64,000 nucleotides of DNA from Endozoicomonas sp. G2_1 (GCF_017744155.1 NZ_JAGHQT010000008.1:1-64000), one strand, 5' to 3'. Positions 33,182 to 42,241 are shown, counted from the first letter of the stretch. Notes: generated by a model from the sequence alone, not told the origin. Program-made: numbers and translations.

Positions 33182-34522
33182 TTGCTAACAAATTGCACAA
33201 AAAGAGTTAGCGCTATTAAACACCTTTATTGGTTTAGCCACGATCTACGAATCCAAGACAACTTGGCTCTTGCCTTAGCCGCAGCTAAAGCGGCTGAGCT
33301 TGAGCTTATTTATATTTTCGATCCGAGACTGACCGAGTATCAGCAGTGGCAGTCTAAAGCTATTGGTAAACATCAACAACGCTTTATTGAACACAGCTTA
33401 ATCGAGCTAAACAATCAGCTTCAGGTATTTGGCCAGCATCTTAAAGTGTATTACGGACACAGTGAAAAAATTATCGCTCGCTACCTGATTCAAAATAACT
33501 TTGCGCAAGTACACACCAGCGTTGCCATCGGTAGTTATGAACAGAAACTGCAAAGTAAATTGATAAAGCAATTTGGCGACAGAATTGTTAGAACATGGCA
33601 GCACACACTTTTCGAGCAAAACCAATTACCTTTTGCCATCGATGACATCGCCAAAACCTTTTCTAGCTTTCGCAAGCACATTGAAAAAGCCAAATTAGCG
33701 ATCAGCACCTGCTGTAAAATTAGTCACTTACCGCCGCCAGTAAGCAAGGCGTCGTTTAACTTGTTAATCAATAACAGTAAGCACGGGTCTCAATCATTAG
33801 CTCATCTAGGTGGCTGTGCATCAGGAAAAAAGCACTTAACTGACTACTTTGGCTCAGACGCAGCTCTCAGTTACAAAGCAACTAGAAACGAGCTAGACAA
33901 CTGGCAATCATCGACAAAATTTAGCCTCTGGCTTGCCCATGGTTGTTTGTCACCGCGCCAAATTTGGCATGCATTAAAAGCGTTCGAAAAACAGCGCGGC
34001 AGTAATGAGTCCACCTATTGGATCGGCTTTGAGCTACTTTGGCGTGAGTATTTCCACTGGTTGCTGGTGAAATTTGGCAATAGCTTCTTTGATTTTGCTG
34101 GTATCAACGACAAAGCGCCGCTGACCAGTTTCCACGGCGAACGTTTTCAAAAGTGGTGTCATGGCTCAACACCCTACCCCATCATCAACGCTTGTATGAA
34201 GCAACTAAAAGCAACTGGCTACTTATCAAACCGAGGCCGTCAGCTGGTGGCCAGTTGTTTGGTTAACGAATTACAGCTGGATTGGCGCTACGGCGCGGCG
34301 TATTTTCAAGAAATGCTGATCGATTACGATATTGCGAGTAACTGGGGCAACTGGCAATACCTTGCTGGCGTTGGTGCTGACCCTCGTGGTGGCCGCTGGT
34401 TTAACCTTGAAAAACAGCAACAAATGTATGACCCCGATGAGCGTTTTATCAATCACTGGGGCGGTTACAACGAGGTTATGCCACTCGATTCCATCAACAT
34501 TAATGACTGGCCGATTAGTTAG
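33182..34522 (+). CDS. Cryptochrome DASH
   Basis: About 446 residues, FAD-dependent photolyase/cryptochrome superfamily. The N-terminal antenna domain begins HLYWFSHDLRIQDN; the FAD domain has FELLWREYFHWLL and the DASH-type ending GVGADPRGGRWFNLEKQQQMYDPDERF (shown in pieces: GVGADPRGGRWFN, MYDPDERF). DASH proteins repair cyclobutane dimers in single-stranded DNA using light. The start is doubtful: the only standard candidate in frame is a TTG at 33182, which has no ribosome binding site and directly follows the proposed -10 element. An ATT at 33215 has AAGAG 8 bases upstream and would give a normal N-terminus. It heads a run of photolyase genes. Confidence 0.88.
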   Translation: MLTNCTKRVSAIKHLYWFSHDLRIQDNLALALAAAKAAELELIYIFDPRLTEYQQWQSKAIGKHQQRFIEHSLIELNNQLQVFGQHLKVYYGHSEKIIARYLIQNNFAQVHTSVAIGSYEQKLQSKLIKQFGDRIVRTWQHTLFEQNQLPFAIDDIAKTFSSFRKHIEKAKLAISTCCKISHLPPPVSKASFNLLINNSKHGSQSLAHLGGCASGKKHLTDYFGSDAALSYKATRNELDNWQSSTKFSLWLAHGCLSPRQIWHALKAFEKQRGSNESTYWIGFELLWREYFHWLLVKFGNSFFDFAGINDKAPLTSFHGERFQKWCHGSTPYPIINACMKQLKATGYLSNRGRQLVASCLVNELQLDWRYGAAYFQEMLIDYDIASNWGNWQYLAGVGADPRGGRWFNLEKQQQMYDPDERFINHWGGYNEVMPLDSININDWPIS

Positions 34523-34560
34523 CACTAACACTGCGATTAACCTATTGACTGACAAAAGTT

Positions 34561-36114
34561 ATGACGACTTGCCCAACACCACATTCAACAATAAATATAA
34601 CAACTGCTAGCGCGAACGATAGAGCAACCCAAACAGAAGACGTTGTGGTAGTCTGGTTTAAGCGCGATTTGCGCTTATCTGATCACCAACCACTGCAAAA
34701 CGCAGCGCAAACCGGCTTGCCAGTGCTCTTACTTTATCTCGTTGAAGACATCATGCTGGCCGATCCGCACATGTCATTGCGCCACTGGCGTTTTATCTAT
34801 CAGTCTTGGTGTGACATTAACCAACAACTGAGCAATGCTGGCATTAACAGCCGTCTACTCATTCTTGGTGGCAATGCGATTTCAGCGTTTGAAAAACTCA
34901 ATCAAGCCTTTGATATTCAATATTTATTTAGTCACCAAGAAATCGGCCTTAATCACACCTTTGAGCGCGATAAACAGGTTAAGCATTGGTGCCAAGACCA
35001 CAACATTCACTGGCAAGAGTCAGCCACTGGCGCCGTTATTCGCGGTTTACGACACCGCACTGTTTGGGACAAACGCTGGCAAAAAACCATGCGTGGGCCG
35101 ATAATTTCGCCACCTCTTGGACAAATCCCTTGGTTAGCGATTAATGAACAGCAACTTAGCCAATTACCGCTATTCAGCCCACCTGAAAGTTGGCAACAGC
35201 ACGACGATAGCTTTCAGTACGGTGGTGAACAGCAGGCGTTTGCATGGCTTAATTCATTTTTTCAAGAGCGAGGAAAACGCTATCAGTACAGTATTTCTAG
35301 CCCGAGCTTGAGTCGAGAAGGTTGCTCTCGGCTCTCGCCTTACTTAGCTTGGGGAAATATCAGTCTTAGACAAAGTTACCAAACCCTACTCAGTCATTGG
35401 CAAAAACCCGGTTGGCGGCGTTCACTGAGCGCATTGTCGTCGCGGTTTCATTGGCACTGTCACTTTATTCAGAAGTTTGAATCAGAATCGAGCATCGAAT
35501 TCGACCACCTAAACCCCGGCTATCGCGACTTCCCCTATCAACAAGGCCAAGTTGCTGAGCAGCTGTTAAACGCTTGGCAAGATGGCAAAACCGGCTATCC
35601 ACTGGTTGACGCTTGTATGCGCTGTTTGGCGGCAACCGGTTATATCAACTTTAGAATGCGGGCGATGCTGGTCAGTTTTCTCTGCCATCATCTGCTGCTG
35701 GATTGGCGCTTAGGTGTGAAACACTTAGCCCGTTTTTTCCTCGACTATGAACCTGGTATTCATTACAGCCAGTTTCAAATGCAAGCGGGTGTCACCGGCA
35801 TCAACACGATTAGGGTTTACAACCCTGTGAAACAATCTGAAGAGCAAGACCAAGACGGTGATTTTATTCGTCGCTGGTTGCCAGAGCTTGCCGAAGTACC
35901 TGCACCTTTTATCCATCAACCGTGGCAACTTACCATGATGGAGCAGCAAATGTATGGGGTGATTGTTGGCGAAGACTATCCAGCGCCGATTGTCGATTGC
36001 CAAGCAACTGGCAAAATCAGTCGAGATTTACTGTGGCAGTGGCGTAAAACACCGGGGGTAATGTGTCACGTACCTGCGATTTTATCGCGCCATGTCAGGC
36101 CGGATAACGGCTAA
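34561..36114 (+). CDS. Cryptochrome/deoxyribodipyrimidine photolyase family protein
   Basis: 517 residues. Antenna domain starts at [18 protein letters not shown] (near residue 28) after a Thr/Asn-rich leader of about 25 residues. The FAD domain contains [14 protein letters not shown], the [12 protein letters not shown] segment, [24 protein letters not shown] and the closing [19 protein letters not shown]. Light-driven repair of pyrimidine dimers or a light-signalling role are both possible; the branch differs from CRY-DASH and from classical PhrA (NTIRVYNP with a following acidic loop). It lies 38 bases behind CRY-DASH. No strong ribosome binding site was seen. Confidence 0.88.
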   Translation: MTTCPTPHSTINITTASANDRATQTEDVVVVWFKRDLRLSDHQPLQNAAQTGLPVLLLYLVEDIMLADPHMSLRHWRFIYQSWCDINQQLSNAGINSRLLILGGNAISAFEKLNQAFDIQYLFSHQEIGLNHTFERDKQVKHWCQDHNIHWQESATGAVIRGLRHRTVWDKRWQKTMRGPIISPPLGQIPWLAINEQQLSQLPLFSPPESWQQHDDSFQYGGEQQAFAWLNSFFQERGKRYQYSISSPSLSREGCSRLSPYLAWGNISLRQSYQTLLSHWQKPGWRRSLSALSSRFHWHCHFIQKFESESSIEFDHLNPGYRDFPYQQGQVAEQLLNAWQDGKTGYPLVDACMRCLAATGYINFRMRAMLVSFLCHHLLLDWRLGVKHLARFFLDYEPGIHYSQFQMQAGVTGINTIRVYNPVKQSEEQDQDGDFIRRWLPELAEVPAPFIHQPWQLTMMEQQMYGVIVGEDYPAPIVDCQATGKISRDLLWQWRKTPGVMCHVPAILSRHVRPDNG

Positions 36115-36138
36115 CCGTTCAAAGCTACGCCAAGCCAT

Positions 36139-36330
36139 ATGTCAAAGAAGCAAGTAAACACTAAACCTAAAAAAAGCGACTTTAAGTTATGCCTACACTG
36201 CAATAAACCGATGAATTGGCGAAAAAAATGGCGTAACAACTGGGCATCGGTAAAGTACTGTTCAGAGCGTTGTCGCCGTAGTAAAAATCTCAGCGACTCC
36301 TTAACGAGGCCCTTAACGAAACCGGAGTAA
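36139..36330 (+). CDS. DUF2256 small zinc-finger-like protein
   Basis: 63 residues, very basic. Four cysteines in the order C-x2-C (LCLHCNKPMNW) and C-x3-C (KYCSERCRRSK) suggest a treble-clef-type zinc site. DUF2256 proteins are usually found next to photolyase/cryptochrome genes, as here, between two of them; whether they bind nucleic acid or assist repair is unknown. It starts 24 bases after the upstream stop. Confidence 0.88.
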   Translation: MSKKQVNTKPKKSDFKLCLHCNKPMNWRKKWRNNWASVKYCSERCRRSKNLSDSLTRPLTKPE

Positions 36331-36351
36331 ACCAGCATTGTGGTAATTTTA

Positions 36352-37929
36352 ATGAATAAATATAAGACCTTACGACTTATTTTAGGTGATCAGCTCAACG
36401 CTAGCCACTCTTGGTTCAAACAAGACAAAACCGACGTTGTTTACCTAATCGCTGAACTAAAACAAGAAGCTGGCTACGTAAAACATCACAAGCAAAAGAT
36501 CCAAGCGTTTTTCGCCGCCATGCAAGCATTCGCCCAAGGTCTACAAACTGCAGGCTTCAATGTTGACTATTTAACCCTAGACGATAGCTGCCAATATTCT
36601 GATCTTAGCGAGCTTATTGTCGCTAAGTTAGCTCAGTATCAATTGAACCATTTCGAGTACCAACAACCTGATGAATATCGCCTTAGCCAGCAATTAAGCA
36701 CGCTAACAGCAACACTTGCAGAGCAAAATATTAGCAGCCAATGTGTAGACAGCGAACATTTTTACTTACCATTTGATCAGTTACCCGACTACTTTAGCGC
36801 CAATAAAAAGCATCGCTTAGAACACTTTTATCGACAAATGCGACAGCGGTTTAACTTGCTAATGGTCGGTGATAAGCCAGAGGGTGAACAGTGGAATTTT
36901 GATCAAGACAATCGCAATAAACTCTCTAAACAAGAGATACAAAAACTGCCGCCTGCAAAGTGTTTTAACAATGATGTTAGCGATATTAATCAGCGTTTAG
37001 CCGAGCATAAAATCGATAGTTTTGGCGAGGCCAGCGATCAACTACTGTGGCCGATCAATCGTCGTCAGGCACTGGAGTTACTCGACTATTTTTGCCAGAT
37101 TTGTCTGCCCTGCTTTGGCCGTTTTCAAGACGCCATGACTTGCCAAAGCGACGATATTTTTGAAGATAAGCAGTGGAGCTTGTATCACTCACGTCTGTCT
37201 TTTGCCCTCAATAGTAAAATTCTTAGCCCAATGCAGGTAGTTGACCTTGCCATAGAGCATTATCGGCAGCGACCTGAGCAAATATCTCTAGCGCAAGTTG
37301 AGGGTTTTGTCAGGCAAATTGTCGGTTGGCGAGAGTTTGTTCGCGGCATTTATTGGGCCAACATGCCCAACTATCAACACATGAATGCTCTATCAGCTCA
37401 AGAAGATTTGCCCGAGTGGTTTTGGCACGGCCAAACCAAGATGAATTGCTTAAATCACAGTATTGGTCAATCCCTCAAATACAGTTACGCCCACCATATT
37501 CAAAGGCTAATGGTTATCGGTAACTTTGCGCTCTTGGCAGGTGTAGACCCAGATCAAGTCGACGCATGGTATTTAGGGGTTTATATCGACGCCATTGAAT
37601 GGGTAGAAATGCCGAATACGCGGGGTATGAGCCAATTTGCGGATGGTGGTATTCTAGCTTCCAAGCCCTATGCCGCCAGTGGTAATTACATTGCTAAAAT
37701 GAGTGATTACTGCGCCAGTTGCCACTATAACGTAAAAGAAAAAGTCGGCGCGCAGGCGTGCCCGTTCAACAGCTTATACTGGCGATTTATGAACAAGCAT
37801 CGCGAGCGCATCGGTAAAAATCCTCGCACCGCCATGGTTTATCGCAACTGGGATAAACAACCTGAAGCGCAAAAACTCGAAGTACTGGCACATGCCGATT
37901 ATTTAATAGATACCATCAACAAGCTCTAG
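36352..37929 (+). CDS. Iron-sulfur photolyase/cryptochrome (FeS-BCP, PhrB-like)
   Basis: 525 residues. N-terminus LRLILGDQLNASHSWF is typical of the bacterial FeS cryptochrome/photolyase class, whose studied members (PhrB of Agrobacterium) repair (6-4) photoproducts. The four 4Fe-4S ligands are all present: C366 (MNCLNHSIGQ), C454 and C457 (YCASCHYN) and C470 (GAQACPFNS); the spacings 88, 3 and 13 match those I recall for PhrB. The FAD-binding region includes VEGFVRQIVGWREFVRGIYW. The ATG at 36352 is chosen; a GTG at 36340 in the same frame is the alternative, with GGAG 13 bases before it. Last gene of the photolyase run. Confidence 0.92.
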   Translation: MNKYKTLRLILGDQLNASHSWFKQDKTDVVYLIAELKQEAGYVKHHKQKIQAFFAAMQAFAQGLQTAGFNVDYLTLDDSCQYSDLSELIVAKLAQYQLNHFEYQQPDEYRLSQQLSTLTATLAEQNISSQCVDSEHFYLPFDQLPDYFSANKKHRLEHFYRQMRQRFNLLMVGDKPEGEQWNFDQDNRNKLSKQEIQKLPPAKCFNNDVSDINQRLAEHKIDSFGEASDQLLWPINRRQALELLDYFCQICLPCFGRFQDAMTCQSDDIFEDKQWSLYHSRLSFALNSKILSPMQVVDLAIEHYRQRPEQISLAQVEGFVRQIVGWREFVRGIYWANMPNYQHMNALSAQEDLPEWFWHGQTKMNCLNHSIGQSLKYSYAHHIQRLMVIGNFALLAGVDPDQVDAWYLGVYIDAIEWVEMPNTRGMSQFADGGILASKPYAASGNYIAKMSDYCASCHYNVKEKVGAQACPFNSLYWRFMNKHRERIGKNPRTAMVYRNWDKQPEAQKLEVLAHADYLIDTINKL

Positions 37930-38054
37930 CACATTTTTATTGATTGAGCCGACGCACTCGCAAATTAGTTAACGGCTAAACTAGTGCGTCACTGAACCAA
38001 CAAAAGCGGCTAAACGTAACACTGACAGTTGATATTATTCTAGGTAACCTTATC

Positions 38055-38228
38055 GTGTTTTCATTCTTTAAATCTGACCCTGTCAAAAAACTCAAAAAGC
38101 AACATGCCATTAAACTCGAACAAGCGATGTTAGCGCAGCGAAACGGTGACATTCGCAGCTATGCAAGCTTAACCGCGGAAGCGGAAGAAATAGAAAATCA
38201 AATTAAACAAAAGCAGTCTCAACTCTAA
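38055..38228 (+). CDS. DUF6435 family small protein
   Basis: 57 residues, GTG start at 38055, stop at 38226-38228, with AGGT about 10 bases upstream. It begins MFSFFKSDPVKKLKKQHA and continues as a charged helical hairpin (LEQAMLAQRNGDIRSYASLT, then an acidic helix). This is the usual form of DUF6435 proteins, tiny cytoplasmic proteins of unknown role found in marine gammaproteobacteria. It sits between the FeS photolyase and the convergent flavin reductase gene. Confidence 0.82.
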   Translation: MFSFFKSDPVKKLKKQHAIKLEQAMLAQRNGDIRSYASLTAEAEEIENQIKQKQSQL

Positions 38229-38241
38229 GTAAGTTAACAAG

Positions 38242-38901
38242 TTACTTCATCGAGGGGGTTGGGCCATCTAAAGAAATTTCACTGGGCATTAAATCTGGCT
38301 TTGCATAGCTAAGGCGAGATAAACGCTCAGTTCGGTGGTAGCTATCTAACCCACTAACAGTGACTGTTTCTAAAGCTTGTAAATCAATAAAGCCGTCGGC
38401 TCTCACTGCTTCGGGCTCAACCAACACATGTTCAATTTCACCAATGACAAATTCGGTATTGTTAACGGCCAAATGAATAATTTCGCGCAGTTTAACACTG
38501 TATTTAAGCCTACTTTCTAAAACGAACGGCGCTTTGATGCCATCGACAAACTGGGCTGTTAAACCAACCTGAGCAAACTCTGACTGGGCTTTTTCATAAC
38601 GAGCTGAGGTTTGATGCGCTTGTTGCCAAAAGCTCTGGCTGACCTGATTAATGGTATAGCAGCCTGTATTTTTAATATTCTCAAAAGTATGTCGAGGAAC
38701 CGTGTTAGGACGCATAACTAAGCCAACCAATGGCGGGTGCGCACCAAGATGAACAACAGAACTGACAATAGAAAGGTTAGTTTGCCCCGACTCATCAATA
38801 CTGCCAATTAAATTAGCACTTTTAAAGCCAGAAAGGCTATTAATCAGTTGGGTGCGATAACGCTGAGGAAAGTCCATTAAAGTTTGTTTGTCTATTTGCA
38901 T
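38242..38901 (-). CDS. Flavin reductase-like FMN-binding protein
   Basis: 219 residues with the split-barrel flavin reductase fold: GFKSANLIGSIDESGQTNLSIVSSV (in part: SANLIGS, NLSIVSS), HPPLVGLVMRP and FENIKNTGCYTIN are the FMN-binding stretches. Such proteins reduce free flavin or act as flavoenzymes. In the island it may supply reduced flavin to the photolyases; this is inference. AAGAAA precedes the ATG. Its own promoter carries the island motif (38939-38963), about 40 bases upstream. Confidence 0.88.
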   Translation of the reverse strand: MQIDKQTLMDFPQRYRTQLINSLSGFKSANLIGSIDESGQTNLSIVSSVVHLGAHPPLVGLVMRPNTVPRHTFENIKNTGCYTINQVSQSFWQQAHQTSARYEKAQSEFAQVGLTAQFVDGIKAPFVLESRLKYSVKLREIIHLAVNNTEFVIGEIEHVLVEPEAVRADGFIDLQALETVTVSGLDSYHRTERLSRLSYAKPDLMPSEISLDGPTPSMK

Positions 38902-38938
38902 AGCATCGTTTTCTTTTTAAATGTCAATTACCTAGTAG

Positions 38939-38963
38939 TACGCAAATAACCCAGTCAACGATC
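38939..38963 (-). promoter_or_regulatory. ECF11-like promoter of the flavin reductase gene
   Basis: On the minus strand GATC (38963-38960), 17 bases, CGTA (38942-38939). The start codon is at 38901, leaving a leader of roughly 30 bases. It is back to back with the next promoter. Confidence 0.68.
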
Positions 38964-38981
38964 GAACCAATCAACCTCAAT

Positions 38982-39006
38982 GATCAAATAGAGCATTATT
39001 CTCGTA
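38982..39006 (+). promoter_or_regulatory. ECF11-like promoter of the DUF6482 gene
   Basis: TGATC with GATC at 38982-38985, 17 bases, CGTA at 39003-39006. The -35 boxes of this and the divergent flavin reductase promoter are 18 bases apart. The start codon is at 39087. Confidence 0.68.
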
Positions 39007-39086
39007 CTAAATCTTTAGTTATATAAAACATGAGTTGTACAGAACAATTCAAGCTTCAAATAACATTGGTCAAAGAGGAATCAGAA

Positions 39087-39377
39087 ATGGAACAAGCAAA
39101 ACTAATTGAGCTATGCCGTACTAATACCTTAACCGCGACAATCATCAGCACCGCAGACTCTCCCCACTACTTAGTTGGCGGAGAAGACAGTCAGGGCAAT
39201 TTCTACAGTATGAATAACCGCGAAGACCAACCCATTGTTGCTAACTCGTTGGAACAAGCCAAAGTGGTGCTAAAAGCCAATGGCATTGATCGCGCAATTT
39301 TTGAAATGCAAACGCCCTACGACGAAATGATTGGTGCTCCCGCAGACACAACTTCAAGACTAGCATTGCAGTTTTAG
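39087..39377 (+). CDS. DUF6482 family protein
   Basis: 96 residues from the ATG at 39087 (GAGG about 8 bases upstream); the frame opens at 39030 but the extra stretch lacks a ribosome binding site. Small mixed alpha/beta cytoplasmic protein: SPHYLVGGEDSQGNFYSM, then QAKVVLKANGIDRAIFEM and a PYDEMIG segment. Function unknown; members often accompany oxidative or light stress genes. It begins the rightward unit with the HAD hydrolase. Confidence 0.8.
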   Translation: MEQAKLIELCRTNTLTATIISTADSPHYLVGGEDSQGNFYSMNNREDQPIVANSLEQAKVVLKANGIDRAIFEMQTPYDEMIGAPADTTSRLALQF

Positions 39378-39433
39378 CACCTGATTTTTGGCTTAAATAT
39401 TTCCACATTGACATTACTTTTGAGAAAACACCG

Positions 39434-40072
39434 TTGAATAGTAAAACCGATAAAATTCAAAAAATAGCTGCCGTTGTCTTTGACTTAGACGGAACCTTAG
39501 TCAGCTCTAATATTGACTTTTCACTACTGCGAAAAGAGCTAAATTGCCCACCAGATAATGATTTACTCAAACACATAGAAACGTTGCCCAAGGAGCAACA
39601 GGAGAACGCAACTCAACTGATTGTTGCGCATGAACTTATTGATGCAGAAAACTCGCTGCCATTGCAGGGTTGTCATAATTTGCTTGAGTTTCTGAGTCGA
39701 CAACAACTCAAAACCGCAATTGTCACTCGCAACTGTCGCAGTGCAGCGCTTGCAAAGCTCAAGCAAAACGACTTGGGCATAGGCGAGCTATTAACGCGAG
39801 AAGACTATCCCGCGAAACCAGCGCCGGATGCCTTGCTAGCACTTGCCAAGCAATGGCAAATTGCGCCTGAAAGCATTATTTACGTCGGTGACTACAAATA
39901 CGATTTAGAAGCGGCTAACAACGCCAACATGATCGCCTGTTTAATTCATCACAACAAACCAGCGCCCTATCAGCATCTGGCCGATTTAGCTTTTGCAGAG
40001 CTTGACCAATTAGAGCAATTTTTGAAAAACCAGTTATTGCTTTCACAAATCGCAAAAGAGGCGGTGGCTTAA
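39434..40072 (+). CDS. HAD-IA family hydrolase (phosphatase)
   Basis: 212 residues. HAD motif I is VVFDLDGTLVSS, motif II TAIVTRNCRS, motif III the Lys in DYPAKPAPDALL and motif IV YVGDYKYDLEAANNA. The cap is the small helical type (phosphoglycolate phosphatase-like). Substrate cannot be told; phosphoglycolate or a nucleotide phosphate would fit a repair setting. Start is a TTG at 39434, 56 bases after the DUF6482 gene, in the same transcript. Confidence 0.87.
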   Translation: MNSKTDKIQKIAAVVFDLDGTLVSSNIDFSLLRKELNCPPDNDLLKHIETLPKEQQENATQLIVAHELIDAENSLPLQGCHNLLEFLSRQQLKTAIVTRNCRSAALAKLKQNDLGIGELLTREDYPAKPAPDALLALAKQWQIAPESIIYVGDYKYDLEAANNANMIACLIHHNKPAPYQHLADLAFAELDQLEQFLKNQLLLSQIAKEAVA

Positions 40073-40135
40073 CCAAAAAAGGCCTAGCTAACGTAAACTA
40101 ATGAAAAAAAGCTTAACACTAAGCATCTGCGAACA

Positions 40136-40351
40136 ATGAATAGAGTCAATCCAAAAGTACTGCTGCACAGCAAATGGACCAAGACACAAGTGACGGCTAA
40201 AGAAAAGCATTTTGCCGTAATTGAAGTCGAGTTCGACGACAATCAAAAGGTAATTAGTTGTGTCGTTGAAGCCGTCATGACCCGCAATCAATACCAAATA
40301 AACTGGCGAGATTTAAAACAACCGAGCTTGTGGCGGCAAGGTTGGGTTTAA
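40136..40351 (+). CDS. TIGR02450 family Trp-rich protein
   Basis: 71 residues with the family landmarks: N-terminal NPKVLLHSKWT, then KHFAVIEVEFD, and the ending RNQYQINWRDLKQPSLWRQGW with three tryptophans. A small conserved protein of unknown function that often travels with photolyase and cryptochrome genes. It lies 63 bases after the HAD gene and converges on the SDR gene. Confidence 0.88.
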   Translation: MNRVNPKVLLHSKWTKTQVTAKEKHFAVIEVEFDDNQKVISCVVEAVMTRNQYQINWRDLKQPSLWRQGWV

Positions 40352-40416
40352 CAATTGCTGTTGCTGATAAAGTATTCCTTGGTATTCACCCTAATATTTC
40401 TGTCTACCATTTTTAT

Positions 40417-41196
40417 CTACCAATGAACGGTTTTACCCTGCCAATCGAGAAATTGCGCTTGCTGGTCAATTGGCAAATTAGCCACGATAGTCAACAATTG
40501 CTCAGCAACAAACTCTGCATTAAACAACTTGCCCGGTTTGACGTTGGCTTGAAACGGTTTAGATAGTGGGGTGTCCGTTGTCCCTGGGTGAAAAGCAATT
40601 AACTTAACGTTTTTCGCCCGCCTGCTATATTCTACTGCAGCAGTTTTTACTAGCATATTGAGCGCTGCTTTTGAAGCGCGATAGCTGTACCAGCCACCAA
40701 GTTGGTTGTCGCTAATACTGCCAACACGGGCACTAAACACGGTAACAACACAAGGTTTGTCATGTTTAACCACGCTCGGTAGGTGTTTAAGCCAAAGTGC
40801 CGGCGTTAAGGTATTGGCTTTAAACACCTGCATCATGGCATCAACGTCGATGTCTTCCAAACGCTTTTCTGGATTTACCTCAATAGCACTTTGATTATTA
40901 ACATTTTTACTTTGGTTTTTAGTGTGCAAGACACCGTGACAAATATATACCTGAGTTAATGGAAATGACCCGGCGCGGATAGTGTGAATAACTTCACCAA
41001 TATCTTCTTCGCTATAATCACAAACCAAACATTCAATTCGTTGTTCACTCGTCAGCCATTGATTCTCAGCAGCACTAAAGCCTCGGCTTACCGCGTACAC
41101 TTTACTAACGTTGAGCAGCAATAATTTTTTGATCACCGCTTGTGCAATCTTACTGCTAGCACCAGTCACCAAAACGGCATTATTTCTCATTGGCAT
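40417..41196 (-). CDS. Short-chain dehydrogenase/reductase (CsgA-like)
   Basis: 259 residues, Rossmann fold. The NAD(P)-binding motif is VLVTGASSKIAQAV, followed by the ICHG strand (usual NNAG) and catalytic Ser and Tyr-x3-Lys in SISDNQLGGWYSYRASKAALNM. The closest well-known relatives are the single-domain SDRs often named CsgA-like in marine bacteria. Substrate unknown. GAGG lies 8 bases before the ATG. It is third in the leftward operon with DUF3429 and the DCC protein (32-base gap). Confidence 0.88.
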   Translation of the reverse strand: MPMRNNAVLVTGASSKIAQAVIKKLLLLNVSKVYAVSRGFSAAENQWLTSEQRIECLVCDYSEEDIGEVIHTIRAGSFPLTQVYICHGVLHTKNQSKNVNNQSAIEVNPEKRLEDIDVDAMMQVFKANTLTPALWLKHLPSVVKHDKPCVVTVFSARVGSISDNQLGGWYSYRASKAALNMLVKTAAVEYSRRAKNVKLIAFHPGTTDTPLSKPFQANVKPGKLFNAEFVAEQLLTIVANLPIDQQAQFLDWQGKTVHW

Positions 41197-41228
41197 AATA
41201 ACAACCTCAACTATTTATTCGACATTAA

Positions 41229-41708
41229 CTAGCGTTTGTCGGTTTTTTGAATCTTGCACTGACCATCTGAACATTTACCTTCAAGAAAAGGGCTTTGACC
41301 AATAGCTAAGCGTGGAAACAAACGTTCAGCAAGTAGAGACAAACGGTGTCGGTGTTTAGCAAAAAACAAGTAGACCAAATCAGCTAACGACCTGACCACA
41401 GGCCAACGCAATATTGCCACCCAAGTGCCTTTGCCGACAGCTCGCCATGCGTGATAGGTAACATCTAAGCCATAAATAGCCTGCCCTTGATAACGCCCGT
41501 GTAAAACAGCCATCGCTTTTTCAGGGTCGACTTGAGGAAACTTTTCTGCGAATGCTGTTTGATGTAAGTCTTGTAAATCAAGCAGGTTTTGGTCATCCAA
41601 CGCTTTCAAGTGCTTCATTTCAGCAAGGCATATTGGGCATTGACCATCGTAAAAAATTGTCACTTGCTTTGAACTGGCTAACGAATTGCTATCTGTTAAC
41701 TGAGTCAT
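41229..41708 (-). CDS. DCC-family thiol-disulfide oxidoreductase-like protein (DUF393)
   Basis: 159 residues. Starts with the family motif VTIFYDGQCPICLAEM, which contains the DxxCxxC-type site giving the DCC family its name; the middle keeps MAVLHGRYQGQAIYGLDVTYHAWRAVG. Predicted redox activity through the CPIC pair; no known substrate. Second in the leftward operon, 2 bases after the DUF3429 stop codon. Confidence 0.9.
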   Translation of the reverse strand: MTQLTDSNSLASSKQVTIFYDGQCPICLAEMKHLKALDDQNLLDLQDLHQTAFAEKFPQVDPEKAMAVLHGRYQGQAIYGLDVTYHAWRAVGKGTWVAILRWPVVRSLADLVYLFFAKHRHRLSLLAERLFPRLAIGQSPFLEGKCSDGQCKIQKTDKR

Positions 41709-41710
41709 CT

Positions 41711-42199
41711 TTACGCCACCAACTTAGCAATAACGAGCAAATGTAAGCTACATACCACGGCGGTTAAGTGAGTGCGCAATCTAAAATAGCTCGACTGCAA
41801 CTCGGTTAGCTCGTCGTTTACTCTTGCTACTTTAACCTGTTGATAATCTAGATAATAAACACCAATAAAGACTAAAAATAGAATCACTAGCGCCGGCAAT
41901 TCAGGCATTAGCATTGCTGCAAAAGCAAACAAGGCAAATACATTGCTGGCGACAATTTGTCTGTTTAGTTTCACTTCTTGTTCACGGCTCGGCTGGTGCT
42001 GGCTTGAGGCACTACGGGGTTGACCAAACCATAAACTACCGGCGAGAAAACTGGCAATAACAACACTGTATGCAGTAAATATCGACAACGCGCTAGTGTC
42101 AGTCAATGCGTTGAAAGAAACAGAGAAAAATACCGCGGTTGCTGATGCTACAAAAGGAATTAGCCCCAGATAACCAAGCCATTGGCGAGTGCGAAGCAT
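41711..42199 (-). CDS. DUF3429 membrane protein
   Basis: 162 residues with four or five membrane segments: LGYLGLIPFVASATAVFF, FTAYSVVIASFLAGSLWFG, FALFAFAAMLMPELPALVILF and a final one near the C-terminus. The LGLIPF start and FLAGSLWFG segment are typical of DUF3429. Function unknown. First gene of the leftward operon, with the island-type promoter about 40 bases upstream. Confidence 0.9.
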   Translation of the reverse strand: MLRTRQWLGYLGLIPFVASATAVFFSVSFNALTDTSALSIFTAYSVVIASFLAGSLWFGQPRSASSQHQPSREQEVKLNRQIVASNVFALFAFAAMLMPELPALVILFLVFIGVYYLDYQQVKVARVNDELTELQSSYFRLRTHLTAVVCSLHLLVIAKLVA

Positions 42200-42241
42200 A
42201 TTTGCGCCTTATCAACAAAAATTAGTTTTATTAGCCTTATT

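Noticed and set aside
40330-40566. 78-residue rightward frame after the TIGR02450 gene
   Set aside because: It lies mostly antisense to the 3' end of the SDR gene, which is strongly supported.
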